From assembly GCA_020746875.1 (NCBI GenBank), contig JAGTJL010000003.1:744001-808000 (forward strand): DNA of 64,000 nt. The letters run 5' to 3'. Position numbers and translations under genes: made by a program. Origin of the DNA: Rhexocercosporidium sp. MPI-PUGE-AT-0058. Its lineage: Eukaryota > Ascomycota > Leotiomycetes > Helotiales. Of this stretch, positions 23,235-35,246 are shown piece by piece. Position 1 is the first letter of the stretch, and every line of letters starts with the position of its first letter. The notes below the pieces were generated by a model. It did not search any database. It had not been told where the DNA came from and was given only the letters and a program-made list of their open reading frames with translations.

Positions 23235-26153
23235 ATGGGTGATCCACCAGCAAAGAAGGTCCGGAGAGCCAGCCGGCCAAAAGTCAGGGCCGGTTGTAAT
23301 AATTGCAAGTAAGACTCTTGTCCCTACTATCTGTTCTTTGCGAAATGGCTTATGGTTTCCAATAGAACGCGTCGTGTCAAATGCGATGAGACCAAACCTT
23401 ATTGCCTGAAATGTGTGAGAGCAGGGCGACAATGTGCAGGCTATCCAGCGTATCATCGGAAAACTGAAGGCGCGATCACAATTCTGGATCGAGATAGTCC
23501 CGATCCATGGTTCTCGGGAGAATTCATTCCGTCGTTTTCGACAGCGTCTGAGATCGCAAGGCTCTCTGGTGGTAACAGAGCAGAGCGGAGAAGTGCGTTA
23601 CCTGTGCGGTGGCAGACTTTACGATCGCGTGCGAATGCGACTTTCAAAAGAACACCTGCATCTGTGTTTCGTAAGATCGTGGTTAACGATAAACTGACGA
23701 GATATCGACCATCAACGTCATATGTCTTGGACGATGCGCGGATATTCTACTTCACATGTCCAGCGGCTTCTACTTTCTGCTTCTGCGGTGTCGAGATTGC
23801 ATTTTTATTACCGCGAGGAACTTATTCCTTAGCTCACTTCTATGCGGCGGTATTTACGGCTTTGCTGTTCCATTTCAAGCATCGGCAGATCCAAGCGGAA
23901 TGGGAAGAGCAATTTAAGGTTACCATTGGGACAGGCAAAGCCCCTTCCGACGTTCAACGGACGAGCCGAGTGTTGGGCACAAGTCTTGCGATGATTTTGT
24001 CTCAATTGGACGATATAAAAGCGAGATTGCAAACTGAGCACAGAGAACTTCGGCATGGATCTCGCGAGATCAACAGGGACAATTTCGCTAGGCAGTGGTC
24101 TTCTCACCATACAGTCAATAACCCTGGTGTGTTGCCGTTGCCCTCAATCCAATTTTCTATTTTCTACTCATATCGCTGACTTGAATAAAGAATCGGAGGC
24201 AACACTTTGCTTCGGAGAACGCAAAATCCGAGAAACCCTACGGAATAAAGAGGCAGCTAAAAATGCACCGTTGAATAATGACTGGAAGCGGGAAATTCGA
24301 TACGCCCAGCAGAAGGTATATCTCAGGCGCAAATTTAGCTTACTCTCGAAAATTACCTATCAGCTGGGGCTCTTTCTAAAAACCGAGTCACTACGAGCTT
24401 CTTTAAGAGACGAATATGCAGGTCCTGATGTGAGATTCTTTTATACGGTGAGTTTTGCACTTCACCCTCTCGATTGGTCAATACTCAGGGTCGATAGCGG
24501 CGGCATGATATAGAAGTACAAAATGCAATACAGCCCCCGAATGTTGGGGGAGTTGATGAGGAATGGACATTCGCTGAATTTGTTTGGCCAATAACCTGTA
24601 GGGTCATTTCTGTTTGCCTCGTCAGACTAGGACTCGCAAGCCTCAGAGGACTTGCTGCCGTCGTGCAGCCTCCCTCAGGTCATGATTGGAAGCAGTATGA
24701 CGGATTCATTTTCGTGTTCTTCCTCAGTTTTTGGACAGCGTCATTGCTACATGTTGGCGATGCATTATGGCAAGTGACTATCCAATGGCGTATACGACAT
24801 CACAAGTATACGGGCAATGAGAGTGATGAATTGGGATCGAGAACCGTAGAATATGTCAAATCATGGCTCAACATATTTACCGATTCCGATGTCTTGCAAA
24901 TACGTCTCGGATTCAGCTCTGTTTTCGACCTGTTGGAGGTCAACACCATGTTCCCGACGACGAAGTCATATCGACTTTTATTTCAGAACGCACTAGCGGG
25001 CGTGATCGGTTATATGCCATCTCTTTGGTCATCTTGTAAGCAAATGAAAGCGTTGAGATTGCCAAGTTTTCTAACTTCTAAGAGGCTCCCGGATGGGATG
25101 ATCCGGCTGCACTGGACTTGTGTAAGTTAAAATAAGGACCGTTAATTCCTACCAGCTCAGTACTGAAGTCAAAATAGGAATGTGGGTATCAAGCCGTTGA
25201 CGATTTTCAAGAGTACAAATCAGGGTCCACTAGCCACTGGGCTAAAGAATTGCTTTCTTCTGGCTACATAACACATGCTCGCATATCAGATCGCGCGGAT
25301 GGAGGATTTTCCAAGCTGAGAATGAAAGTAAACAACGTCTTCGCCAGAGCCCACAGGCGCATATCGCATCTGAGGTCAACGACACTGCCAACATTTTCCA
25401 CATCTGGCTCGGGTAGTCCCGTTGCACTACAATGTCTTCCTTCCCAGAAGTGTAGGTGGCTACATATGTGCTTGAAGAAGAGACCATTTGCGACCAAGCT
25501 GGAGCCTCTACATGTGTGTAAAGATGAAAAGCGGAATGATTACACCGACGCTACTTTCTTCCGAGCTCTAAGAAACGCATATTATACTCGACGAAGCTGG
25601 AGAGAGAAGCTGCTATTCAAATTGAAGAAGATTGAATTTGTGGAGGTGAGTCTCCATTAGCCGCAAGTTTTAAACATGACTTTGTCTGACTTCCGCTTAG
25701 TTCGAGCTTTGCCCTGAGGATCTTGTCGACCATATTACTCCCGACAAACTTCCACCGAGTCTTGACGAGTATGATTTCCTCCCTCCACCTCCATTGAAGA
25801 AGTGTCCACCCATTGGAGCAGAGCACATGATGCACCTCTTCACGTCCTGTTCAGCGCAGCCACAGAGCGCATCACTCTACCTCCGTCACATTCCCAAGCG
25901 AATTGACAAGGCGCTCTCGTTCCCTGCTGATGTTATCGAGGGAAACACTGCTTGGGGTCTCCACTTCGTCGAGAAGTTGAACAGCTCTCTAGCCGTGACG
26001 GTCTTGCTTTCCATTTCCTTGATTGTGGGTATCGGCTTTGCGGTTTGTTGGAGTGTATGGAAGAAGGATGTCCAAGGCGCATTCGGAGTTGCCTCGTACG
26101 TGACAAGTGTGATGACCTTGGCGGTTATGACTTGGCAGATGTGGTCTATTTAG
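23235..26153 (+). CDS. Zn(II)2Cys6 domain fused to a fungal membrane-protein family
   Basis: Six exons (23235-23308, 23366-24126, 24191-24447, 24498-25121, 25178-25645 and 25701-26153) agree in phase and give 878 residues. Residues 21-48 form a canonical binuclear zinc cluster with cysteines at 21, 24, 31, 38, 41 and 48, spaced C-X2-C-X6-C-X6-C-X2-C-X6-C. From about residue 146 (LDDARIFYFTCPAASTFCF) onward the protein matches no regulator. It resembles an uncharacterised fungal family with HWTCECGYQAVDDF, a RHIPKRIDKALSFP segment, WGLHFVE, and two C-terminal membrane helices (about 823-845 and 859-877). Zinc cluster and membrane family share one uninterrupted exon. It may be a membrane-tethered regulator or an accidental fusion with a truncated regulator. 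The usual middle homology region of Zn2Cys6 factors is absent. Confidence 0.7.
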
Positions 26154-26267
26154 ACGTCAGGTTGATGCTCGTCTCGCCCAAAGGGATTGTAACATACCAA
26201 ATCGTATGCCCATATCATCCAAACTTCGGAAGTAGGGCGAGTTAGGTATTCCAAGAAAGCTTCCTCT

Positions 26268-27062
26268 TCAAGACTCCACATTCGAAGCTGGTGACCCGAG
26301 ACCCTTCTCGACATCAGCACTTGTACGCGACTCCGTGCCATCGTCGACATCACTCACACTCCCACTTCGGACTCCGCGCACAAGTCCAAGTCGGATTTCG
26401 CGGTCATCCTGCGCATCATGGATCGGTGTACGGCGGCTCGACTGCCTCCAGTACCTCCATCTCAGGATCTCGCGAGGTGTTGCTCCAGTCTTCAATTCGC
26501 TCCAATAAATCCAACCCAAGACAAACGGAGACAACGCGAGCAAGCTGCCTGCGAATGCGATGGTGTATGATCGAGTGTCGGGATGTTCGACATAAAGAAT
26601 ATTCCAGATAAATCCCAGGATAATCGCCAATGAGACCACCTCTTTAAACATACTGCGCGTTGGTTAATACCCTGACGAATGTCGAATACATTTGCAGTGT
26701 CCGGATCCTCGACCAAGAATGTCTGTCAGCGATGTAGTCTAGGGCGGGCTTAAAAGTCTGACGCTCTCCTGTTAGGAAAGATGGGCACATTCTCCCCTTT
26801 ATCCAAATGGCAGGCACGAAGGATCATGCTCTGACAATCAGTAATCCTTAACGCCACGGCCATAATAAGCCTACCTGCATTCCTCATTCATCACGATGAT
26901 GTGGTGCGACCTCGTATCCCGCCGCACGAACTTACTCGGCGTCTTGGTCCTCCTCACCAATGACCAGTCCGGAGTCCGGACGAACAATGAGAATCCACAA
27001 TTCACAGAAGCCAAGCTCGAGCTTATTTGCAGGCATTTGGACCCCTTTTGGCTGCCATCCAT
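26268..27062 (-). pseudogene. Membrane protein of a fungal family, apparently frameshifted
   Basis: The 5' part (from 27062) reads TPDWSLVRRTKTPSKFVRR and then SHHIIVMNEEC. An intron at about 26880-26830 is likely, followed by MILRACHLDKGENVPIFP. The coding sense then moves to another frame (TFKPALDYIADRHSWSRIR) at about 26772. It moves again at about 26652 into the frame with FKEVVSLAIILGFIWNILY, two membrane helices and an acidic tail ending at 26268. Each shift is repaired by ignoring one base, which suggests two one-base insertions. The 5' end is uncertain. The gene is tail-to-tail with the zinc-cluster fusion, 115 bases apart. The function is unknown. Confidence 0.5.
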
Positions 27063-29077
27063 GTCTCTCCTGCTCTTTCATACCAGACTTCATAACTTTA
27101 AATTTCCTCGGGTTCCTTGACAAGCAGGGGGAGAGCACAGGGCCTTGGGGAAGATGGTCGATTGCCAGCCAGCCGTTTGCGCCAGCCCGCGTCTCCGAAA
27201 CTTGCAAAGTTACCGTGTCTGGGTATTGCTCCGGACAGCTGGATAAGGCTGATGTCGGGGCTGAATGTATCTGAGGTGACTAAGAACTCCCACGATAGAG
27301 ATCTGGGGATGAAAGATTGCTGTGGGTTTTGCTGCTTGGCGACGCGATGAACCCTCGGCAGACGGAACCTGTGCCTCATCTTGGCGACTTGAAAGAGGAA
27401 TGCAGTTCGCAATAAGGTTGCGGCGCGGTCCTAGTTAATCATCCTATCCCCCAGTCCATAGAGTTGGAAGCTTTCCTACTAATTTATGATGCGGCCGTCT
27501 AATCTCCTTAGAATTTCTGCGGCGTTCAAGCAAGGTGAGAAAGAGATATTCATTATATTAGGTTCGAAACCTGCTACACTTTTAATCAGAAATCCGAGAA
27601 GTTCGGGCAATGTCATCTATCCTGCGCAGAGTAGACTTTCGCGGAACAAGGGATGATCATAGTCTCAACTCGGCCTCCTCGGGCTTGAGAACCTTCAACA
27701 GCAAGATTGTGATATTTGAGGCAGAGTCATGGCGGAAAGTAAATATGTGCTTAAAATCCAAGAAACATCAATATTCTGAGCTAACGGTCATCTAGGAATT
27801 TGGATTGGATTCCCTGTCTATGCCGAATTGCTCGATCTCCCAAGTTTTCTATCTTCACTGCTTCGAAATTGCTCGCTGCTCGCTAAGTGGCAGCTGTGAA
27901 GCTTGGCAGACTAATCGTCCAGAAAGTGTACTGTTTGTCATCCTCAAGTCTTCTCGTCTTGGAAATTACCCTTCAACAACAGTCTTTTACTTTATTCTTG
28001 TGCTCGTACTGTAGACTCCTAGAGCAATAAGTTTTCAAGTCCGTTCATAGCACGAGTCAGGGAAACCTACCTTTCTACCAATGGTAGAGCTCGCGACCTC
28101 TCGATTCTCCAAGTTCCTGCCTGCCCTTGATACGTCTTTGTTTCACCTAGCGAATTGCTTCTTCCCGAAGCGACCAATCCTAGTCCAAAACGAAGCATTT
28201 TCTCCGAGCCTTGATGAGAAATGAATTCTCCGTTTGGATTCGAGGTTCGGATGCAAGGACAAATCGAGAGGAGATTTTGGCGATGGAACGCTGTGTGCGA
28301 TGTGCAACAGAAAAGTACCAGAGTGACGAGGACTGGGAGGAGGAGTTGGAGCAATTTGACATGTCACGTGCATAATGATGCAGTTTGACTTTTAGTATTT
28401 TGAAGATAGCGCTGAATTTGGTTGAGTGATGTGGTCTACGAACCTTACATGCACAATGTCCGAGCGAAGTCGATTTTCTGTATTATGTAGTCAGATGCTG
28501 GTAGGCCAATACGATGGTACAGCCTCGTGACTTGTCGTGTGCCCAATAGAGTCTTAACGTACGGCCTGGTCTCAGCCTCATCCTTGACTGCTTGACGGCA
28601 GGGTGCGCTATTTTGTTTGAATTGTTTCCTTTGCTTTGTGTTGGTCCTTGCAATCCAACCATAGCCTTATTGTATGAGTGTAGCCCTGCACCCGCTGCAA
28701 GTATCACGACCAGAGATTGATTCGGAAAAGTCTGCCTGATCAAAATCAACCCTACGATAAACCCTCATCATGAACACGTACTTGAATCCTACGAGCCAAC
28801 TACCAGCTTGAGCAAATCAAAGGCCCAGAAAAGGCTGGGCATTGTGGATTTCCGCAGCCACAATTCAGCCCTGCGCGGGCTACAGCTTCAGCTCTTCCCC
28901 TTCCGTCGAAAATCACAACGCCATTTACTGATCTTGGACTTGGCACAAAAAGCATAATCTTCCCATCCCGTCTCCATGATAAGTAAAAGCGAAGGATGCC
29001 CCCGCATGTTTCGTTTCAACTCTATCTCCTTGCACTTGACCGCGCAAGAAAAAAGGTTGCTGAATCGTGATCGGAGG
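27063..29077. other. Non-coding region, 2 kb
   Basis: No coding region is supported. ORFs on the minus strand at 27098-27412 and 28067-28373 are short and show no domain. The second copy of the CACGTG-ended sequence lies at 28299-28370. The end of the stretch is the promoter of the sensor-like gene at 29078. Confidence 0.4.
28299..28370. repeat. Diverged copy B of a sequence ending in CACGTG
   Basis: It starts GATGTGCAACAGAAAAGTA and ends with ACATGTCACGTG, with the palindrome at 28365-28370. The order of elements matches 18661-18710, with about 20 additional bases in the middle. It may be a fragment of a duplicated locus or a shared regulatory patch. Confidence 0.3.
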
Positions 29078-30339
29078 ATGGTTTCATCACAGTTCTTCCT
29101 CAGCCTCGTGGCGTATGGTCTACTTAGCCAGGCGAAGGCGATCCCTGAGCCTGTCATTACGCCCGCCCCGATTGCTGGACGGCAGGCCTCTGAGCAGGCT
29201 TTGATTGGGTATTATTCGTTCGCGAGCAATATTTGTGAGTTTATGTTTTGGGCTATGTTTTGCGCAATGCTAACTTTCAATAGACGACAGCGCGGAATGT
29301 CCCTTTGGCTCGACGTGGACTGCTTCCTCGACATACGGGCGTTGTTGCGCAACGACCAAGGTCTGCACTGCTGCCGACTACATTACTCGATGTTCGGGAA
29401 ATGGGGTTGTGTATGGCGACGGACTTTCAGCCTCATGGTAAGTTAACTTTTGGTCAATTAGCGGAGTCAGTTTGCTGATGAAAGTAGTTCTGGGTCCTTC
29501 AGTTTGTGCAATACGGATCAGATCATCAAGACTGTCGATGATGCGAACCCGACATTCTGGATTGGTTGTGATGATGATGGGCTGCAGACCTTTTATTACC
29601 GAACAAGGCCTGTTGCCGTGACTGTCATACGTAAGGCATCCTGATGTCGAGGAAAGCGGATCACTGACTCGGAGCAGCAACAACGACAACCAGCAGAACT
29701 CCAATACCAACTTCGCCATCACCAAACACCCCATCTGCAACCAGTACAAGTACAACAACCACGCCAGATGTGGCCGTCATCACCACTGAGCCAGTCCCTA
29801 AACCAAAGAAAGAAAAGAGCAAAGCCTTCATCGCAGGTGTCGTCGTTGGTCCCGTAGCCCTACTCGCTATAATCGGACTCATTGTCTGGATTGTCTGTCT
29901 CAAACGATCCAAGAAAGGAAAACGCGATCCTCATCAACCAGCTCAGCAATACGAAACCCAGCAACAAGTAGCCGCAGCTCCACAGCAGTATCAGCAACAA
30001 CAATCACCGTCTCAAGATCCGCGATACTCTGCTGCACCCACTTACTCGAATGTCTCGTATCACGGATCGTATCAACAGCCAAGCGTATATTCGCCCGGTG
30101 TGTCGACGATGAGTTCGCCGCAGATGCCGTATTCGGAAGGTGTGGTGGCGCATCAAAATACTGCTCCTGGGGGATACTTTTCGCCAGATTCGAAGACACC
30201 GGCTGTTACTACTTCGCAGGTCAGTGAAGCCTATTAAAGAAAGGACCGTTTTGGATGCTGACCTTCTGGATTATAGCAAGGTGCTCCTGCTCCGGCGAAT
30301 CAAGCATACAACTACCCACCACATTCTGAATTGCAGTAG
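29078..30339 (+). CDS. Single-pass membrane sensor-like protein (SKG6/WSC style)
   Basis: Exons are 29078-29234, 29284-29437, 29488-29630, 29678-30219 and 30277-30339, for 352 residues. The ORF also reaches a stop at 30237, but splicing to 30277 gives the better Gln/Pro/Tyr-rich tail ending HSELQ. The signal peptide is MVSSQFFLSLVAYGLLSQAKA, which is why this Met was chosen over one 24 codons upstream. The ectodomain holds paired cysteines (RCCATTKVC, TRCSGNG, IGCDDDG). It is followed by a Ser/Thr/Pro stalk, one membrane helix at about 201-226 (AFIAGVVVGPVALLAIIGLI) and a basic KRSKKGKR stop-transfer. The cytosolic tail is rich in Gln and Tyr. The layout fits a cell-surface or wall-stress sensor, but no ligand can be inferred. 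Confidence 0.82.
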
Positions 30340-32241
30340 GGAGACAAGTGGGAATGGGAAAGGGATGAAACGGCATCGGGAATCTCGTTCTTTTGGTTTT
30401 ACGGTTGGAGATAATTGGGAGCTTTGCATGATTGATCTCGTTGTTCTCGGATCGAAAGTAGCCCTCGGATTAAAACCATTTTACCTAATGACCCATGCTA
30501 AGAAATCCATTTTTACAAATACGTGACGCAGATGACGGACCAAAAAAAAACGACCCCCAAAGAATAGGAAGACCTTCTTGGAGGTATACATACCAAATAA
30601 CCATCCAGGACCGTTCCTATGCTGGATAGATTCTTCTCACTCGAGGCGATCGACTTCGATTCCAGTATAGTTTGTCCAGCAGTTTTATATAATACAAGCC
30701 AGACACTGTGCACCAGCACTTCTACTCCATAGATTGATTGCGTTTATCCTCCTGGCCATCCAAGGTATCTCCATTCCTTAGCCATTGTCTTTTCCCCCAG
30801 ACATCGCAAATACCTTGTCCCGCCCAGCAGCCAGCGTCCGGCATTTCCCCATCCCTCTTGTATTCCTACGGGCCTTCCAACCTACACAAATCCTACGCCT
30901 TTCCTTCACCCATCTCAGAGATACACAAGGCCTCTGACTTGCATTACGACGCACAGTAGACCACACTTCACTTTGCATGAGTTGGGAGTATGGGCGCAGG
31001 TTTTCGGGGGCTGTCGTGGACACATGAAGGGATTCGTCGTTGTTGTCGTCAAAGAGCTTTGAAGCTGCTATTCCACGGTCTGTTCAACGTATGTAGATTT
31101 ACTTACAGCTCATCGCAGGCGGTGCAGCGAGTATCACGCAGTGATTGATTCGTGGTGGCGCTGATGTTGTTGCTTGACAAAGCCGTGCAGTTGAGATGAG
31201 GTTCCATGAATAGACCTCCTAGCGAACCCCTTTTGGTCTAGCTCCGCCCTCTTGTTGAAACACACTTCTTCGAGCGAAAGTAGTTCACTCCTCGTGCTCA
31301 GCACATCTTCGGTCCCTCAAGTGGGATACGAAATTACATCTCGCAAGGCTTAAACTACGAACTTGGTTGAGGAGCAAAGAATATACCGGATAAAGGTCTG
31401 GACAAAAGCCAGGAGGAGCACCGAAGTCGACGCGGCAGGTGGTAAGATCACCATGTTCTCCACGCGCTTGAAACAGGCACGATGTATTGCGTTGGGATCC
31501 TCGATCAAAATGGGATTTTTAAAACTCCCTATTGCGCTTTCTTCTTTGCTTCATCTTGCTCCAATGCACAGGCAAAATACAGACAAAGATCTCACAAGCC
31601 AGCAAGCCTTCAGATCGTCATAGTCCAACAGAGTTTCTGCGAGATCGAGTAGTTGGCAAGGCCATCTTCTTAGGAACATCACGGTGCTTTCGGATGTCGT
31701 TGCAACCGGGTATCGATTCAAGGACATTCGTATTTCTGGGGTTAAGCTTGCTTGTTTTGCGACCTGTTTCGCAATTCGAAAGGGTTGGCCAATTGAAACA
31801 ACAGCTTGCCTTTAAAGATGGAGTCTTCTGCTTCGAAGAGGAACCAAGCTTTTATGGCGCTACAGACCATCGTCTGGGCTTGCTCATCATAGGGTGATGT
31901 CAAAGCGAAGTAATGACCCCCGAGGGTTTCCGGGCCATCATATGGAGAGTATCTCCCATGACTTGAATTCCAGAGACTCGCCTTCACAGAATCTCTGGAG
32001 AGGGTCTGTTTAGTTATTTTCCCTTTAAAGGACATTCGTTACTGAACTCATCATCTCCATTGAGAGTCCAACTTGTTGGCCTCAAGACGAGCTGAGCGAC
32101 CGTGTCCCTTGCGTATTCATTCATCGTTGGAGACTACATCCTTTTGTTTATACCTAATCTCTACGTCAATCCCGCAAGATGGCTGTGTGAGATTCCAAGG
32201 TTTAAAACTTGGAAGGGGGTCGGATTATACTAACTGCCATC
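30340..32241. other. Non-coding region, 1.9 kb
   Basis: No gene is supported. ORFs at 31363-31897 (plus) and 31742-32035 (minus) overlap each other and show no recognised domain. The last few hundred bases are the promoter of the esterase gene at 32242. Confidence 0.4.
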
Positions 32242-33385
32242 ATGTGGTTTCTTCAATTGATGAGATCAGCAGTATTAATTAATGTTTTCTTTTGGGCACT
32301 TGGTAGGTCTAGAACCTCATCTTTTGGAATATGCACTTACTGACATTCAAGCAGCACTCTCGGTTTCTGTAGCTGGCTCGAATTCCACACTGTCAAACAG
32401 GCCGTTCAGTAATAACGTACGCCTGAAGATTCTACCCTTAGGAGATTCAATCACCTTTGGATTTCAGAGCACTGATGGAAACGGGTATCGAAAGCATTTG
32501 CTGGACAAAATTACGACCAATGGCACTGCTCAATACGTAGGATCCGTGCGGTCAGGCAATATGACCGACAACCACAATGAAGGGCATCCAGGAGCAACAA
32601 TTACACAAATCGGCAACTTTTCTCGTGGTAGTCTTACTCTACGTCCAAACCTCATCCTACTCATGGCTGGAACCAATGATATGAATATGAATCTTTCCGT
32701 AGGTGCCACAGAGAGACTCGAGAATCTCATCGACATGTGTTCCACCACCTGTCCAGACGCGGTGATACTTGTGACGCAACTTAGTCCGGCGGCACCTCGC
32801 GATGTCGAGGCTCGAATCGAGCAGTTCAACCCAACTGTAATTAGGCTTGTAGCTAACCGAGAGGGAAGAGGCATGAAAGTCGCAGTGGTGGATATGCCAA
32901 AGTTCGTCACGACTGCGGATCTGAAGGATGAACTGCATCCAAACGACATTGGGTATGCCAAAATGGCCGATGCATGGTTTGAAGGGATCCAGAAGGCTAC
33001 TACGAAAGGATGGTTCACGCCGCCGATTGACGCGAATGGACCTCCTCAAGTCGTAGGGGTTGCAAGTGTCGCATCTGCGACTAGATCTTATCTTGCTCCG
33101 ACGCCTTCTCTAACAACCTCAAGCATAAACACCACGGCGAACCCCTCAAGATTTGCGGCTTTTGCTATACCGTCGAACGTTTCAGGGCCAACAAGCTACT
33201 TCCTGCCTATGAGTTCTCCGGCCTCTTTAGTTCCTTCGACTTTGGCAGCTCTTGTATTTTCTACATCTTCTGTACCCATGGCTTCTCAAACTGCTACGAA
33301 TGATGCAAGGATGTCTTCGAGGCGGGTTTCAGCACGATTAATGACTTTTGTGGGGCTTTGGCTGTTAATAGGGGAGCTTTTTTAA
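32242..33385 (+). CDS. Secreted SGNH hydrolase, CE3-like carbohydrate esterase
   Basis: Exons are 32242-32302 and 32355-33385, for 363 residues. An unspliced reading starting at 32282 lacks a signal. The spliced start at 32242 gives a hydrophobic leader, FLQLMRSAVLINVFFWALA, and is preferred. Block I is LPLGDSITFG with Ser52. Block III is MAGTNDMN, and the catalytic Asp-His pair lies in KDELHPNDIGY. This is the arrangement of carbohydrate esterase family 3 acetylxylan esterases. A Ser/Thr-rich stretch from about 260 and a hydrophobic C-terminus (MTFVGLWLLIGELF) suggest a GPI or membrane anchor. It probably deacetylates hemicellulose at the cell surface. It is convergent with the MFS gene ending at 33535. 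Confidence 0.86.
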
Positions 33386-33534
33386 TGACGATTCATCAAT
33401 GAAAGTGTCAAACAACGCTGTTCTGCTTTTGATTGAGTTCATATGGCTACGTTCGCCTGTTACACACCTCCTCAAGTCTCTCTAATTCTCGCCCGTTTGA
33501 AAAAATCCTTCCACAATGACCGAAACTCATCTGC

Positions 33535-35246
33535 TCAAATACGCTCCACCTCTTGCACCGTAGTCTCGTCCTTAATTTGCAAATCCTTCAGTTCTGCATT
33601 CGCAATCTCTGCAACATCGATGGCGCTGTCTCCATCGAAGAACTTGGCGATTTCCTCCAGTGGCGTGTACCTTGTCTCCACGATGAAGAAGTAGATGATG
33701 CCGACTTCGAACACCAAAAACACGCAGTAGAAGATATAGTACTTCCAAGCGAGAGCTTCGAGTGCTATAGCATTCACGTACTGGTTGAAGAAAAGCGCCG
33801 CGGAGACACAGAAGTTAAGCCATGTGAAGCCCTTGGCGCGGATGCCGTATGGTAGGATCTCTGTGGTGTATGAAGCCAAAAGACCAGATCTGATCATGCT
33901 TGTTAGTACAGTCCGACTCGTACATTGGACAGATTACTTACTTGAAGTTATAGAATGTATCGTAAACGAAAATCATGAACACGAAAGCACCACCTAGACC
34001 GTTCGCAGGCGAAATGGCATACCGAGCCGAGATGATGGTCCAGACGGTGAAGGCAAAGAGCGTACCGATAGTCGAGATCAAATACGTCGGCCTTCTCCCA
34101 ATTCTATCAACCTGGAAGGACATGAAGATATTCACCATCAGAGACCACGATTTCAAACCGCCGTTAATACCCAGCTGAGTCTTGGGGTTGGTAATTCCCA
34201 TCTTGTTCATGACGGCAGACAGATAGTAGGAGATTAGCCCGTTACCCGACCACTGCGAGAAAAATCCGATTGCGGTGATGATGCCGATTCTCTTGCGGTT
34301 TCCCTTGCTTCGCACGAGATCTAGCCACGAATTTGCCTCAGCTTCTTTGTCCAAGGTGATGGCTGTCCTGATCTCAGTAAATTCGAGCTGGACAAACTCA
34401 TCGTCGCGCCTATCGCTTGCGTGGTAGTGGGTGAGCATATCAAGGGCTTTGTCAGGCTGGTCTTTGCTGATTAGGTATCTGGGGCTTTCGGGGATCCACC
34501 ACATGAGCACGAGGATGATGAGAGAGCAGATAGATTGGAGGAGACTTGGGAGTCGCCATGACCAGTCACTCTAAACCATAGTCAGTATAGGATGCGGCCG
34601 GAATAAATTTTTAAGCCGGCTAAGAATTCTGATTTACCTTGATTCTCAGGGTCCCGTAAGTGACCCATGAAGCAATGAACGCTCCAGAGTGATACGAAGC
34701 ACCACTCAATGTAACTAAGATGGCCCGATCTTGCGGGTGGGAAATCTCCGCAATAAGAAGCGGAGCTGCACCAAGAACAATAGTGTCGCCCAGTCCGAGG
34801 ATCAATCTCGCAGCAATGAACATGCCGAAATTGCGAGCACCAGTCTGGATACCCACAGCAAGCAACATGATACAGCAGCCCAAGACGACACCTGACTTTC
34901 GGCCAAACCTATCGATTAAGAACGGGACGAAAAACATGCCGATGAGAGATCCGAGACTCATGGATGCGTTGAAGAGTCCGAGTGTTGAGCCTTTGGGGTG
35001 GTGGAAGTATTCTTGCCAGTAGGAGAGGGCTTGGAGACCGTTCATCATGGATCCATCGAAGCCATTGGCGGTATTGGTCAGAATGAGGACCACAATGTAC
35101 ATGTAAAGGCGACGGAGATTTGCATCCTTGTACCAAGTGATTCGAGGAAAGGTTCGACCAGCAAAGTAGAAGTACCCTTTAGGAGGCTTGACTGGTTTCA
35201 ATGCCTCATTTTGATGAGTTCGGGGAAGTTTGGGGAGAAATCCCAT
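33535..35246 (-). CDS. MFS sugar transporter, lactose-permease-like
   Basis: Exons in transcript order are 35246-34638, 34570-33942 and 33889-33535, for 530 residues. Family landmarks are NGFDGSMMNGLQ in helix 1, DRFGRKSG in loop 2-3, RLILGLGDTIV, IPESPRYLISKDQPDKA after helix 6, DRIGRRPT, and ETRYTPLEEIAKFFDG after helix 12 (a variant of the PETKGR motif). These fit the fungal LAC12/cellodextrin-type branch of sugar permeases, which take up disaccharides and oligosaccharides by proton symport. It lies on the same strand as the GH43 gene upstream, which lacks a signal peptide, so uptake followed by cytosolic hydrolysis is a reasonable inference. Confidence 0.9.

Noticed and set aside
23434..23697. 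Alternative frame inside the zinc-cluster fusion as the true regulator continuation
   Set aside because: Its translation does not resemble the regulator middle domain, and the main frame continues smoothly into the membrane family.
27555..27580. GGTTCGAAACC as a possible tRNA T-arm
   Set aside because: No matching D-arm, anticodon arm or acceptor stem was found at the required distances.
31363..32035. Overlapping ORFs on both strands before the esterase
   Set aside because: Neither shows a domain or a coherent start, and they overlap each other.
32282..32354. Unspliced N-terminus of the esterase starting at 32282
   Set aside because: It lacks a signal peptide. Splicing 32302 to 32355 from the ATG at 32242 gives a proper secretion leader in phase.
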